A DNA stretch of 64,000 nt from Ignatzschineria cameli (GTDB lineage: Bacteria > Pseudomonadota > Gammaproteobacteria > Cardiobacteriales > Wohlfahrtiimonadaceae), in NCBI RefSeq assembly GCF_003121895.1, contig NZ_QEWW01000003.1:124001-188000 (forward strand), given 5' to 3'. A model generated the notes under the pieces. The model had not been told where the DNA came from. It searched no databases and worked only from the letters and a program-made list of their open reading frames with translations. A program made the translations under genes and the position numbers. Below are positions 35,051 through 45,200 of this stretch, piece after piece (the stretch's first letter is position 1; every line of letters begins with the position of its first letter).

Positions 35051-37228
35051 CTATCGTCTAGAGACTCGTTCTACCATGGGTAATAATCGAAGTTCTCGCA
35101 TAATATCAGCAAGATGTTTTCGATCTTGAACATCCACAACGAAACGGATCTTCACAATATCGTCACTCATCGGCTCAGAGGTAAACTCGCCAAAATCGAG
35201 ATTCATCTCCGTCACCTTAGCACTCACAGAGGCAATTGCTCCGCGACGATTCTTTGCAATAAGCGTTAACTGAACAGGGAAATCTCCACGTGCCTTTTTA
35301 CTCCAAGCGAGAGGAATCCAACGATCTTCATGCTTCTTATAATTCTCCACATTGGCACAATCGACCTGATGGATCACCATGCCGTGGCGCTGACTGAGGT
35401 AGCCGATAATCGACTCTCCCGGCAAGGGGTAACAGCAGCGTCCTAAAGTGGTCTTCATCTTCTCAGCACCGATAATAATATCGCTAGAGACCTCTAAGCC
35501 ATCTTCATCTTCATCAGGAGCTTCATGCATCTCCACCTCTAATCCCTGCTTTACTAAGAAGCGGTTGATGATGTAGTGCATTGGGTATTTTCCGCGCCCA
35601 ATCGAAATTAAGAGCTCCTCTTTCGATCCAAGCTCTAGCTCCTCTAGAAGAACCTCTTGATCCTTTTCACCAAAGTCATCGAGAATAATACCTTTATTCT
35701 CTAGCTCTAAAGCGAGGAGTCGCTCCCCAATATTGTACGCCTCTTCACTCGATAATTTAGAGAGGTAGGCCAAAATACTGGTTCTTGCACGAGCACTGAC
35801 AACATAGTCGAGCCATTTAGGGGAAGGTCTTCTCTCCTCCTCGGTGATAATCTCTACCGTCTGCCCATTATGGAGCGATTGAGAGAAAGGTACCTGCTGT
35901 CCATCGACAATAATCGCGCGGCAATGATTCCCCACCTCAGTATGAACGGCATAGGCAAAATCGATCCCGGTTGAACCTTTAGGAAGCTCGATAATGCGCC
36001 CCTTAGGAGTGAAGAGATAGATCTCTTTCGGGAAGAGATTCGCTTTCATCGCCTCCATAAACTCTACAGAGGAGATCGCACTATCTTGTAATTCTGTTAC
36101 AGAATCGAGCCATTTATTGGTTCGAATCTGATTCTGTTGCCCTTCATAGGCATCTTTATAGCGCCAATGAGCAGCCGCTCCTGCTTCGGCAATAACATGC
36201 ATATCACGCGTTCTAATCTGCACTTCAACCGGCAATCCATTGCGTCCAAAGACGATGGTATGAAGGCTCTGATAACCATTGCCTTTAGGGATCGCAATAT
36301 AATCTTTAAAACCACCAATAATCGGCTTATAGAGTTGATGCACCATCCCTAATACGCGATAACACTCATCAACGGTTGAGACAATCACGCGAATGGCGAA
36401 GATATCGTAGACCAATTCGATCTTACCCTTCACCTTCAACTTATTATAGATACTCCAAAGATGCTTCTTGCGAGTTGAGATACGTGAAAGGATATTCCCC
36501 CGTACTAGACGATCATAGATCGTATCTTTGATTCGCGTTAAGTTCTCACTCTCACTCTCATACTTCTCCTCGATCGCCTTAGAGAGTACGGCATAGCGCA
36601 TAGGGTAGATATTCTCAAAGCAGAGATTCTCGAGATAGACCTGCAACGCATACATTCCTAAACGTGCGGCAATGGGCGCATAGATCTCCAAGGTTTCATT
36701 GGCAATACGGCGCTTCTTATAGGCAGCGAGTGCCCCTAATGTCCGCATATTGTGGAGTCTATCAGCAAGCTTGACCATAATGATGCGAAGATCTTTCGTC
36801 ATCGCTAAAATCATCTTACGGAAATTCTCCGCCTTCGCTTCCTCTTTTGAGCGGAACTTAATCTGCGTTAATTTCGTAACGCCATCGACAATCTGTGCAA
36901 CTTCTTCCCCAAATTCATGGGCAATCTCATCGTAGCCGATCTCGGTATCTTCAATCACATCATGCAGAACCGCCCCGACTAATGAGGCTTTATCAATCTG
37001 CACTTCCGTTAAGATCAAGGCAACTGCCAGCGGGTGAAAAATATAGGGCTCGCCAGAGGAGCGAAACTGTTCCTGATGCGCAAACGCACCATAAATACAT
37101 GCTCGTTCAACCTCTTTTACTTCTTCTTCCGAAAGATAGCGACCTACGATTCGCAATAAGCGACCGACCTTAATCTCAAATTCTTTACGCCAGGGAAGAA
37201 GATTTGGAGGCAATTGATATTTCTCCAT
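35051..37228 (-). CDS. spoT: Bifunctional (p)ppGpp synthase/hydrolase SpoT
   Basis: Makes and degrades the stringent-response alarmone. The 725-aa protein has an intact hydrolase HD domain (HPLAVALILTEV; GAVLHDVIEDTEIG with the HDxxED metal motif), a synthetase domain (YDIFAIRVIVSTVDECYRVL; AIPKGNGYQSLHTIVFG), TGS (LFTPKGRIIELPKGSTGIDF), a zinc-finger/RIS region with GRCCYPLPGESIIGYLS, and a C-terminal ACT domain. An active hydrolase and a place after gmk-rpoZ favour SpoT over RelA. Confidence 0.97.
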   Translation of the reverse strand: MEKYQLPPNLLPWRKEFEIKVGRLLRIVGRYLSEEEVKEVERACIYGAFAHQEQFRSSGEPYIFHPLAVALILTEVQIDKASLVGAVLHDVIEDTEIGYDEIAHEFGEEVAQIVDGVTKLTQIKFRSKEEAKAENFRKMILAMTKDLRIIMVKLADRLHNMRTLGALAAYKKRRIANETLEIYAPIAARLGMYALQVYLENLCFENIYPMRYAVLSKAIEEKYESESENLTRIKDTIYDRLVRGNILSRISTRKKHLWSIYNKLKVKGKIELVYDIFAIRVIVSTVDECYRVLGMVHQLYKPIIGGFKDYIAIPKGNGYQSLHTIVFGRNGLPVEVQIRTRDMHVIAEAGAAAHWRYKDAYEGQQNQIRTNKWLDSVTELQDSAISSVEFMEAMKANLFPKEIYLFTPKGRIIELPKGSTGIDFAYAVHTEVGNHCRAIIVDGQQVPFSQSLHNGQTVEIITEEERRPSPKWLDYVVSARARTSILAYLSKLSSEEAYNIGERLLALELENKGIILDDFGEKDQEVLLEELELGSKEELLISIGRGKYPMHYIINRFLVKQGLEVEMHEAPDEDEDGLEVSSDIIIGAEKMKTTLGRCCYPLPGESIIGYLSQRHGMVIHQVDCANVENYKKHEDRWIPLAWSKKARGDFPVQLTLIAKNRRGAIASVSAKVTEMNLDFGEFTSEPMSDDIVKIRFVVDVQDRKHLADIMRELRLLPMVERVSRR

Positions 37229-37656
37229 AATCTACTCCTAATGAATAACTGTAAGACTGCATCGATTGCGTAGCAGCAGCCATAAATAATATCTATCGAT
37301 CACACCTAGTGTATTGACTAGTATGCTCATTTGCTAAAATGCGCATTACAAAAATGCTCACTCTTACTTCTTTAAGGATACGCTAAAAACAGGATAACCA
37401 CTCAAAATATTTCGTTAATACAGAGTGTTATCAGTCACTACCGAGGGCTATCATTCACAACCGATCACCGAAAGATCATCCCTACCTCTAAGAGCATCTT
37501 ATCCTTTATAAAAGCAATAATCTATTGGGAGATAGAATCAGTCAAAACTGATTCCAAATGCCCCTGAAATTGATCAATATCGTGGCCGATTAATAGTGAG
37601 TCGGCAATCATTTCTACCCTCATTGCAGCTCGATTTTTTGCCCTACGCTATAGAAT

Positions 37657-37684
37657 ATTTTCTACCATAAATTTTCTACCATAA
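37657..37684. repeat. Exact 14-bp tandem duplication
   Basis: ATTTTCTACCATAA twice, abutting the A/T tract of the rpoZ terminator. Confidence 0.85.
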
Positions 37685-37723
37685 AAGATAAAAGAAGATG
37701 AGAAGCTATAACTTCCCATCTTC
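37684..37723 (-). terminator. rpoZ terminator
   Basis: On the minus strand GAAGATG-G-GAAG pairs with CTTC-T-CATCTTC (arms 37723-37712 and 37705-37694, one mismatch), followed by TTTTATCTTTTA. Confidence 0.8.
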
Positions 37724-37761
37724 CTATCTACTCTTACTCAACTTCTTAGTTTTAATTCTAC

Positions 37762-37989
37762 TTAGAAGCCTGACTGAAAATCTGCCTCTTTTGCCGTAAT
37801 CTCAGCAGGGCTAATCTCCCCTTTCGCAATTTCACGAAGTGCAATAACGGTCGATTTCGATGCACGACTGCGGCTGACAGTAGGCTCTGCACCGCGCTCT
37901 AATTGTCTTGCTCTCTTTGCTGCAACTGTGACTAACTGAAAACGGTTATCAACCTTCTCTAAACAATCTTGTACTGTTACGCGTGCCAT
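37762..37989 (-). CDS. rpoZ: RNA polymerase omega subunit
   Basis: A 75-aa subunit that helps assemble RNA polymerase. The family start [26 protein letters not shown] and [10 protein letters not shown] are present. It is shorter than the 91 residues of E. coli, lacking part of the C-terminal tail. It follows gmk by 325 bp and ends at its own terminator. Confidence 0.95.
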   Translation of the reverse strand: MARVTVQDCLEKVDNRFQLVTVAAKRARQLERGAEPTVSRSRASKSTVIALREIAKGEISPAEITAKEADFQSGF

Positions 37990-38314
37990 AAACTTATCTC
38001 CTAACTAACACTGTCTAATGTCTAATGTCTAATGTCTAATTATTAATATTTCATATTAAATACGAATATACAGATTTTTAATACAGATATAACGGATATA
38101 GCGTGTATAACAAATATAAAATCTCTGTAAATCGAATCAATCTAGCTGATACTGCATCGAACTCCCGATATGCCCTATCTGCTCCTACCTGACCTCTTAT
38201 CTGATCTTTTATCTGATCCTGATATTAAGATGAACCAATGCCGGACTCTCTCATCGAGAGGCGCATATTATCACTCATCGTCCCGATTTTAAAATATCGG
38301 GAAAATATCGAAAC
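37990..38314. other. gmk-rpoZ intergenic region
   Basis: 325 bp with no gene. A heptamer GTCTAAT is repeated four times at 38013-38040, and TTATCTGATC recurs at 38197 and 38209. Just after the gmk stop a hairpin CCCGAT/ATCGGG (38282-38301) lacks a U tract and may be an mRNA end stabiliser. Confidence 0.6.
38013..38040. repeat. 7-bp tandem repeat (four units)
   Basis: GTCTAAT four times exactly, 24 bp upstream of rpoZ. Confidence 0.9.
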
Positions 38315-38971
38315 TTAAATGGCAGATGATGGGCGTTCTAAGAGCGTGGTCAATAGTTCGCTATTTTTAACTTGTTGATAGGCGGTTCGTAATCGATTGA
38401 CATGAAAAATTTCTCGCAAATCACTCAATGCTCGCTCAAAATCATCATTGATGACCACATAATCAAACTTCTCATAATGCTTAATTTGATTAACAGCATC
38501 TGCCATTCGCTTCGCGATCACCGCAGGATCATCCTGATTACGGGAGGAGAGTCGTTCTTCTAACGCTTCTAAAGAGGGGGGAAGAATAAAGATCAACTCC
38601 GCTTCCGGCATAATCTTCTTCACAGAAGCCGCTCCCTGCCAATCGATCACCAGCACCACATCTTTACCGCTACGGGTATGTTTCTCAACCTCCCAGAGCG
38701 ATGTCCCATAGAGATTGCCAAAGACTTCGGCATACTCTAAAAACTCGCCACGATCTACCATCGCAATAAACTCCTCTTTAGAGGCGAAATGGTAGTGGAC
38801 ACCATTCTCTTCACCCTCTCTAGGAGCTCTTGTTGTATGCGTTACCGCTCGTGTCACATGGGGATCATGAGCCATCAGCCCCTCTACCAATGTTGTCTTT
38901 CCACCTCCTGATGGCGCAGAAATTACATAAACCTTACCATTACCTAATGTGCATTTTTGCGATAATTGCAT
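38315..38971 (-). CDS. gmk: Guanylate kinase
   Basis: Phosphorylates GMP to GDP. The 218-aa protein shows the P-loop SAPSGGGKTTL, the GMP-binding TTRAPREGEENGVHYHF and YGTSLWEVEKH, and the lid region RLSSRNQDD. The frame is open to 39001, but the ATG at 38971 has AGGAAGG at good spacing while the upstream one does not. Divergent from the IalB-like gene. Confidence 0.96.
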   Translation of the reverse strand: MQLSQKCTLGNGKVYVISAPSGGGKTTLVEGLMAHDPHVTRAVTHTTRAPREGEENGVHYHFASKEEFIAMVDRGEFLEYAEVFGNLYGTSLWEVEKHTRSGKDVVLVIDWQGAASVKKIMPEAELIFILPPSLEALEERLSSRNQDDPAVIAKRMADAVNQIKHYEKFDYVVINDDFERALSDLREIFHVNRLRTAYQQVKNSELLTTLLERPSSAI

Positions 38972-39017
38972 TTTACCCTTCCTGAACAGATATCTACCCA
39001 TCTTAACAAGGCTTCCC

Positions 39018-39045
39018 TTGATCGATTATCGAACTAGTATATAAT
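39018..39045 (+). promoter_or_regulatory. Promoter of the IalB-like gene
   Basis: TTGATC, 16-bp spacer, TATAAT (39040-39045). The predicted leader of about 85 nt contains an inverted repeat TATTCTA/TAGAATA. Confidence 0.65.
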
Positions 39046-39137
39046 AAACCTCTTGTAATGTTATTCTATTTCCATCAATAACAGTAGAATAGTAAATCAT
39101 TTGTAGCGTTCCTAATTATATGGAGTAAAAGCCAATC

Positions 39138-39722
39138 ATGTTGAAAAAATTACTACTTAGCGCCAGTGTTGCTCTCCTTTTAGGAGGCGTAGCTGCGGCT
39201 CAAAACCAAACTGAAGTTGTCTATCTTAAGCAACACGGTGATTGGAAAGTTGAGTGCTTACAAGACACAGTTCCAGAAGGAACGTTTGAAAGCTGCTTAA
39301 TGTCGACCACAGGCGATATTGAATTAACCAATCCGGAAGATGAGTCACAAAAACAGAAGATCAAAGCATTAAGAGCCTCTGTAATCTATATCGATGGCAA
39401 TCCAACGCTTATTTTCAGTGCTCTTCCAGGGACTCTCTTAATTCCAGGTCTTGAGTTTAAGATCGATGGTAAACAGCTTGAAATTGATGGCACGAAAGTG
39501 ACCGGCTTAAGCTTTGAGCGCTGCTTACCTGATGGCTGTATCACAGGTCTTCCGATCAATGACCCAAAAGTCCTCAACTCTCTAAAAAATTCAGGTAAGC
39601 TCAATGTTAGCTATACTCACGATTTCTTAGGTCCAGAGCCAAACAACGTTAAGATCGACCTCTCAATGAAAGGTTTTACAAGCTCATTAGAAGATTTGGC
39701 AAAACAATCTGAGAAGAAGTAA
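39138..39722 (+). CDS. Invasion-associated locus B (IalB)-like secreted protein
   Basis: A 194-aa protein with a signal peptide (SASVALLLGGVAAA, cut near residue 21). The mature domain has the IalB features: GDWKVEC early, an ESCLMST segment, then SFERCLPDGCITG, giving two likely disulfide pairs. IalB was named in Bartonella, where it affects erythrocyte entry, but the family is broad and no virulence role follows. Single gene with its own promoter and terminator. Confidence 0.85.
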   Translation: MLKKLLLSASVALLLGGVAAAQNQTEVVYLKQHGDWKVECLQDTVPEGTFESCLMSTTGDIELTNPEDESQKQKIKALRASVIYIDGNPTLIFSALPGTLLIPGLEFKIDGKQLEIDGTKVTGLSFERCLPDGCITGLPINDPKVLNSLKNSGKLNVSYTHDFLGPEPNNVKIDLSMKGFTSSLEDLAKQSEKK

Positions 39723-39778
39723 CTCAAATTGTAATTGAGTGATCTACAGATCATTCTGAAGATGAGAAACAATTTTTG

Positions 39779-39809
39779 AAGGGATCAACATTGGTTTGAT
39801 CCCTTTTTT
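39779..39809 (+). terminator. Terminator after the IalB-like gene
   Basis: AAGGGATCAA (39779-39788) pairs with TTGATCCCTT (39796-39805) followed by TTTT. Confidence 0.92.
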
Positions 39810-39944
39810 AGATTATAATTACCGCTAAAATGTATCATTCCTAGTCGCAGCGATAAAAGTGCAGCAATAGCAGATGGTAATAGAGCAATTTAAAAATTCA
39901 GATAGATGAGTGGCTCAACAGCGATTCACTTGCAATTCATTTAC

Positions 39945-39976
39945 GGTTCATTTGTGGTTCATTTGTGGTTCATTTT
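39945..39976. repeat. 11-bp tandem repeat (three units)
   Basis: GGTTCATTTGT, GGTTCATTTGT, GGTTCATTTT. Confidence 0.9.
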
Positions 39977-40004
39977 CAATTCATCCCATTGATTTTGAAA
40001 CTCA

Positions 40005-40088
40005 AATATTGGTGATCGAATATTGATAATCAAATATCGACAACTAAATATTGGCAACCGAATGTTGGCAATTGAATATTAGCAATAG
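40005..40088. repeat. 14-bp tandem repeat, six degenerate units (iteron-like)
   Basis: Exact 14-bp spacing of AATATT-type units at 40005, 40019, 40033, 40047, 40061 and 40075: AATATTGGTGATCG, AATATTGATAATCA, AATATCGACAACTA, AATATTGGCAACCG, AATGTTGGCAATTG, AATATTAGCAATAG. The first six bases are most conserved. The constant period despite base changes indicates an old array or selection on spacing. Confidence 0.9.
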
Positions 40089-40252
40089 CTTCTTAGATCC
40101 TCGCTTCTGCCCCGCTCATAGAAGAGTCGATAAACATCCCCTCATCCATAGAGTCGTGGTCTCTGAAGACGAAATCTTCCACCGAACCTCTCATCTTCTC
40201 CTCACTTATCCATTCGAAGATTACAACTAATCAACCAATCAACTAATATATA

Positions 40253-40279
40253 AACTCATATAACTCATATAACTCATAT
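40253..40279. repeat. 9-bp tandem repeat (three exact units)
   Basis: AACTCATAT three times, ending 17 bp before the mnmG start codon, where a ribosome site would be expected nearby. Confidence 0.9.
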
Positions 40280-40296
40280 CAATCTATTAAAAATCT

Positions 40297-42210
40297 ATGA
40301 ACTACCCACAACATTTTGGCGTCATTGTTATCGGCGGCGGTCATGCAGGAACAGAAGCAGCACTTGCATCGGCTCGCCTTGGTGTTCCCACACTTCTACT
40401 TACCCACAATATTGAGACTTTAGGTCAGCTCAGCTGTAATCCTGCTATTGGCGGGATTGGTAAAGGGCAGATCGTCAAAGAGATCGATGCATTAGGGGGA
40501 TCGATGGCACATGCAACCGATCTTGCCGGCATCCAATTTCGTATTCTAAATGCCTCTAAAGGCCCCGCCGTTCGCTCAACACGCGCACAAGCGGATAGAA
40601 CGCTCTATAAAACAGCGATCCGTAAGATCTTAGAGAATCAGCCTAATCTCTATCTCTTCCAACAGGCAGCAGATGATCTTATTTTAGAGGGAGATAAAGT
40701 TGCGGGAGTCATTACTCAGACCGGCATCCGCTTCCATGGTGAAACCGTTATTTTAACAGCGGGAACCTTTCTCTCCGGCTTAATCCATATCGGTATGGAG
40801 AATTATAGTGGCGGTCGAATGGGAGATACGGCATCCATCTCTCTTTCTCATAAATTAGCGGAACTTAATCTCGGTAAAGGGCGCCTTAAGACAGGAACCC
40901 CACCCCGTATCGATGGAAAGAGTATCGATTTTACCAATATGACAGAACAGCCAGGAGATGAGCCAACACCGGTCTTCTCCTACTTGGGTTCTCGTGCAGA
41001 GCATCCACGCCAAGTCTCCTGCTGGACAACCTTCACCAATGAGCAAACCCATGAGATTATTCGTGGCGGACTCGACCGCTCACCGATGTATGCGGACAAT
41101 AAAACAATTGAAGGATTAGGGCCACGCTACTGCCCTTCAGTTGAAGATAAGATTATGAAGTTTGCCGATAAGGATCAACATCATGTCTTCTTAGAACCCG
41201 AAGGACTCGATACTCATGAGTATTACCCTAATGGAATCTCTACCAGCTTGCCATTTGATGTTCAAGTGAATCTAGTTCGCTCTATTCCCGGCTTAGAGAA
41301 TGCTCATATTACGCGCCCAGGTTATGCCATTGAGTATGACTTCTATGATCCGCGTAACCTCAAATTCACCCTAGAGACAAAAGCGATCAACAATCTCTAT
41401 TTTGCCGGTCAGATTAATGGAACCACCGGTTATGAAGAGGCTGCAGCACAAGGTCTCTTAGCCGGCCTCAATGCCGCGCGACGCTATCTTGAAAAAGATC
41501 CATGGTACCCTAAACGTCATGAGGCTTATACCGGCGTTATGATCGATGATCTGATCAATCTCGGCGTTCGGGAACCTTATCGGATGTTTACCTCCCGCGC
41601 AGAACATCGCCTGATCTTAAGAGAAGATAATGCCGATGAGCGCTTAACCCCTATCGGCCGAGAATTAGGGTTGGTGGATGATTATCGTTGGGAAAAATTC
41701 CTCGAAAAGCAAGAAGCGATTGCTCAAGCTGAACAACGATTTAAAGATTGGATGATCCGAGTTGACTCCCCTGCTGGTGAGAAGATTATCAAAGAGAATA
41801 ATGTGGCGCTCAAACAAAATATTCGTGCCATCAATCTTCTCAAGCGTCCAGAAATATCATTAGCAACTTTAGTAGAACTCGAAGATGAGCAAGGACCGGA
41901 TCTCTCTCAATTCTCAGAAGAAGTGCTCCAAAAAATTGAAATTCATACCAAATATGAAGGCTATATCAATCGGAGCATCGAGGATATTAAGCGCAATCAA
42001 AAATTTGAAAATGCGCCACTTCCTAGTAATGTAGATTACAGCCAAGTGGAAGGTCTCTCTATCGAGATTCAGGAACGGCTCAATCAAGCACAACCTGAAA
42101 CATTAGGCCAAGCCTCTCGCATTCAGGGTGTAACACCAGCAGCCATCTCATTGATACTCGTTCACTTAAGAAAAGGGAAACTCCCAGTTAAAAACCGAGA
42201 AAAGGATTAA
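40297..42210 (+). CDS. mnmG: tRNA uridine-5-carboxymethylaminomethyl modification enzyme MnmG (GidA)
   Basis: With MnmE it installs cmnm5 on U34 of tRNAs reading mixed codon boxes. The 637-aa flavoprotein shows the FAD motif [39 protein letters not shown], the GidA signature [15 protein letters not shown], and [20 protein letters not shown]. Length is typical. The start aligns with E. coli MnmG, yet no Shine-Dalgarno sequence precedes it; AT-rich repeats do. It is followed after 7 bp by the large secreted protein gene, and is not next to rsmG as in many genomes. Confidence 0.97.
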   Translation: MNYPQHFGVIVIGGGHAGTEAALASARLGVPTLLLTHNIETLGQLSCNPAIGGIGKGQIVKEIDALGGSMAHATDLAGIQFRILNASKGPAVRSTRAQADRTLYKTAIRKILENQPNLYLFQQAADDLILEGDKVAGVITQTGIRFHGETVILTAGTFLSGLIHIGMENYSGGRMGDTASISLSHKLAELNLGKGRLKTGTPPRIDGKSIDFTNMTEQPGDEPTPVFSYLGSRAEHPRQVSCWTTFTNEQTHEIIRGGLDRSPMYADNKTIEGLGPRYCPSVEDKIMKFADKDQHHVFLEPEGLDTHEYYPNGISTSLPFDVQVNLVRSIPGLENAHITRPGYAIEYDFYDPRNLKFTLETKAINNLYFAGQINGTTGYEEAAAQGLLAGLNAARRYLEKDPWYPKRHEAYTGVMIDDLINLGVREPYRMFTSRAEHRLILREDNADERLTPIGRELGLVDDYRWEKFLEKQEAIAQAEQRFKDWMIRVDSPAGEKIIKENNVALKQNIRAINLLKRPEISLATLVELEDEQGPDLSQFSEEVLQKIEIHTKYEGYINRSIEDIKRNQKFENAPLPSNVDYSQVEGLSIEIQERLNQAQPETLGQASRIQGVTPAAISLILVHLRKGKLPVKNREKD

Positions 42211-42217
42211 TAGCATT

Positions 42218-45200
42218 ATGCGTAAAGCCATACTAAGAGTCGCGTTATCATCACTACTTGCACTATCGTTAGGCTCTGCAAATAATCTTGAGTCAATCTT
42301 ACAGCAGACTCAAGACTCTAAAGTGACCTCGCTCTTACATTACCAAAGTGATCCTTTACTTCACTTTAAAGATCATTATGGCTTTACGCTCTATGATTAT
42401 GCTTTAACTCAAAAGAAGGGAGAGCTACTCGCTTGGCTCAAAGGGGAAAAGATTGATAGCGGCGTGGAATCTAAGCTAGTACAACAGGCTCAAGTGTGGC
42501 TCTATCTCCTCAAATATCCGGTCGATAACTTAGAGGGCCATATTACTGAAGCCTTCCAGAATGATATCGCCTATTATCAAACGCAGGAGAAGCTTCCTCA
42601 TATCAATGCAATCACTCCCGAATGGCTTATTCCATTAGAGCGAAAAGCATTGCAGCCCCTGATCGAATCTATTAAAAAAGAGAACCCCAAGATCACTGAA
42701 GAAGCCCTTATCTCGAGACTCAACGAAGTAATTGTGGAGAAGCTGCCCTCATCAGCGAAATTATTACAAAGCCCCTTTGTAACAGCAACGATGCTGAAAA
42801 ATATTGAAGCGGGGACCATCACTTTCACCCTAGATCAAGCAGGCTCATCAGCAACCGCACTTCCCCTAACATTTCTCACGCCAGCAGAAGAGCTTAACAA
42901 TACGCCCCCCTTCCCCGGCCGTCAATTGCAGCTCTTCTTCGATTTCACTCCCGATGAGATCACATCGTTCCTCAAACAGAAAGGAGGTAGAAGTAAGATT
43001 TTTACCCTTCAGACCTGGTTGCGAATGGCGGGCTACTTCCCGCTTCCTCTCAAAATTGATGGTCAAAGAGGCGCTAATACACGTACCGCTATTGAGCGCT
43101 ATCAAGCTTCATTAGGACAGAAGCAAGATGGGATTCCTAACGCAACTTGGGAAGCACCTTTGGAAAAAGAGGTGCGTAAAGATGTCCAACGTCAACTGAC
43201 GCTTTTAGGATTTTATGACGGTGAAATTGATGGTATCAATGGTATCGGTACTGAAAATGCTATCAAAGCTTTTGAAAAGAGCCTCAATCTCCCTGAGGTG
43301 GGAACGCTCTCTCCCAATATGCTCTTCCATCTCTTCAACCCCCGATTTTTACCAGAATCGATTCTCAAATCAATAGAAGCAGAACGTAAAAAAGCAGCCG
43401 AACAACGTGCGCTCCCCCCCCTAAAAAAAGACAATGAAGGAAGAGATCCTACTTCGATCGATTCTCCTGCGACTGAAAAAATCGAAGAACCATTACCATC
43501 ACTTATTCCGCCTCTTTTACAGATAGCCCTGGAAAAGCTTGCAGAACCACAGTTAACGACTGATGAGAATCAAACAAAAGAGGTAGCGCCTACCGATCCT
43601 TCTCACGGTGCTCTTCAAGATGAGAAGCAAGAGGTCATAGCCTCTGAAGACTCAGAAGAGCTCGATGAGGCGGAAGAGCCAACCATTGATGAAGTGCGCT
43701 CGCTTATTACGCTCGATGAGCCTCTTCGCAATTTCTCCCTCTCTCGTAATGAGATCGATAATCTCGTGATTAAAGCACGAGTTCCTAAAATATTTTTCAC
43801 ACAGACAGCTCTCTATCTACTCGATCTCTATGATGGCCCGCTCGATGGCGCCAATGGACCGGCAACACGCGATGCGATCCGAGCCTTTGAAAAAGCGTTA
43901 GGACAGAATGAGACGGGCGAGTTGCTTCCTCGTTGGGAAAATCCACTTCGTCAAATTATCTATCGCTTTGTACAGTATCGTCTAAAAGAGGATGGATTCT
44001 ATAAAGGTGATATTGATGGATTAAGAGGTCCCGGAACACGCGATGCAATCAGAGCATATGAGCAATTCACCAATACGGAAGCTGTAGGCGCACTGACACC
44101 CGTGCTTCTCTTAACTCTCTTCAATGATGATCTCTCCGATGCTCCCTTAAGTGGTGAAGAGGTTCCAAGTGATTCAGTTGAAGATGTCACAGAAGATGGC
44201 ACTGCACCTATCACCGCAGAGGAAGATCAGGAACTCCAAGCAGATAGCAACAAGATGATAGAGCCCTATAAAACCTCCGTTAAGAGGTTTGATCTCTCCC
44301 ACGCAAAAAGTAGTGAAGAGACTGCATTAGAGCAACTACAACTTGCCTACTTAGGCTTCTACACCGGCACTGTTGATGGGCTAAAAGGTCCCGGTACTAA
44401 TCGTGCGATTGAGGCCTTTCAGAAATCCTTCTCGCTTCCTGTTACCGGCAAACTAGATCAAAAGAGCCGTGCATTACTAGAAGAGGAGAATATCAATAAG
44501 TTTCAACGTTACCTGCAGCGAACCGGCTATATGAAAGATCGAACAACCGGAACGTTAGGGCCAAAGACACGCCGAGCAATTGGGATTTTAAAAAATCGTT
44601 ATGGTTATCAGGTTAGCGATAAGCTCGACCTACCAGCCTACCTTATCCTGATCGATGAAGAGCAGGAGACTCAATTTGCAAAGACCTACTACGAGAAGGT
44701 TGTCAAAGAGCGAGAAGCTGCAGAAAAGGTGGTCGATACCCAAGCCTATCTCATTGGATTTGGCATCTTAAATGGGCGAGCAGATGGTAAAATGGGGCCA
44801 GCAACAGAGGGTGCTATTCAAACCTACCGTTCTCAACAAGGACTTAAAAAAGGAAAAGAGATCGATACTGCGCTCTTAGAATCCTTTAAAAAGAATGCGC
44901 CCAAACAGGCTCAGACCTACCTACAACAGTTAGGATATCCTGTAAAACCGGATGGTATCTTTGGTAAAAACTCGAAAAAGCAACTCAATGCATTTTTAAC
45001 GAAAGCTAAGAAGCCTCAATCAGAAGTTGTAACAGCAGACATCTTAATGGAGCTGCAGAAAGCTGTGACGGCCAAAGTCGCTAGGGAACGCACCGCAAGT
45101 AATAGCAATCGTAGCAGTAGTGCACCGCGCCCGACAGCAGCTGTGCCACCACTGAAAAAAGGGCTACAACAAGATGCAGCACTTGCTAGAGCACCCGGTG

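Larger units (their letters stand above)
37229..37761. other. rpoZ-spoT intergenic region
   Basis: 533 bp without a gene. It carries the rpoZ terminator (37684-37723) and an exact 14-bp duplication ATTTTCTACCATAA (37657-37670, 37671-37684). spoT therefore probably has its own promoter here, unlike the tight gmk-rpoZ-spoT unit of E. coli. No convincing -35/-10 pair was fixed. Confidence 0.55.
39810..40296. other. Repeat-rich region upstream of mnmG
   Basis: No gene. Three unrelated tandem arrays (39945, 40005, 40253) take up about 30 percent of it. A TTATCCATT (40206 region) is only a weak DnaA-box likeness. No Shine-Dalgarno is seen before mnmG. No clear promoter was fixed. Confidence 0.6.

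Noticed and set aside
38282-38301. gmk terminator
   Set aside because: Six-bp stem CCCGAT/ATCGGG with no U tract on the minus strand; left as an mRNA-end hairpin only.
38972-39001. Longer gmk start at 39001
   Set aside because: No ribosome site; ATG at 38971 has a good one and gives the family N-terminus.
40005-40088. CRISPR array
   Set aside because: Units are 14 bp, directly adjacent, with no spacers and no cas genes.
39723-40296. Chromosomal origin (oriC) upstream of mnmG
   Set aside because: The region is AT-rich with iteron-like repeats, but only one poor DnaA-like 9-mer is present and dnaA, dnaN or mioC are not here. Origin placement needs skew data.
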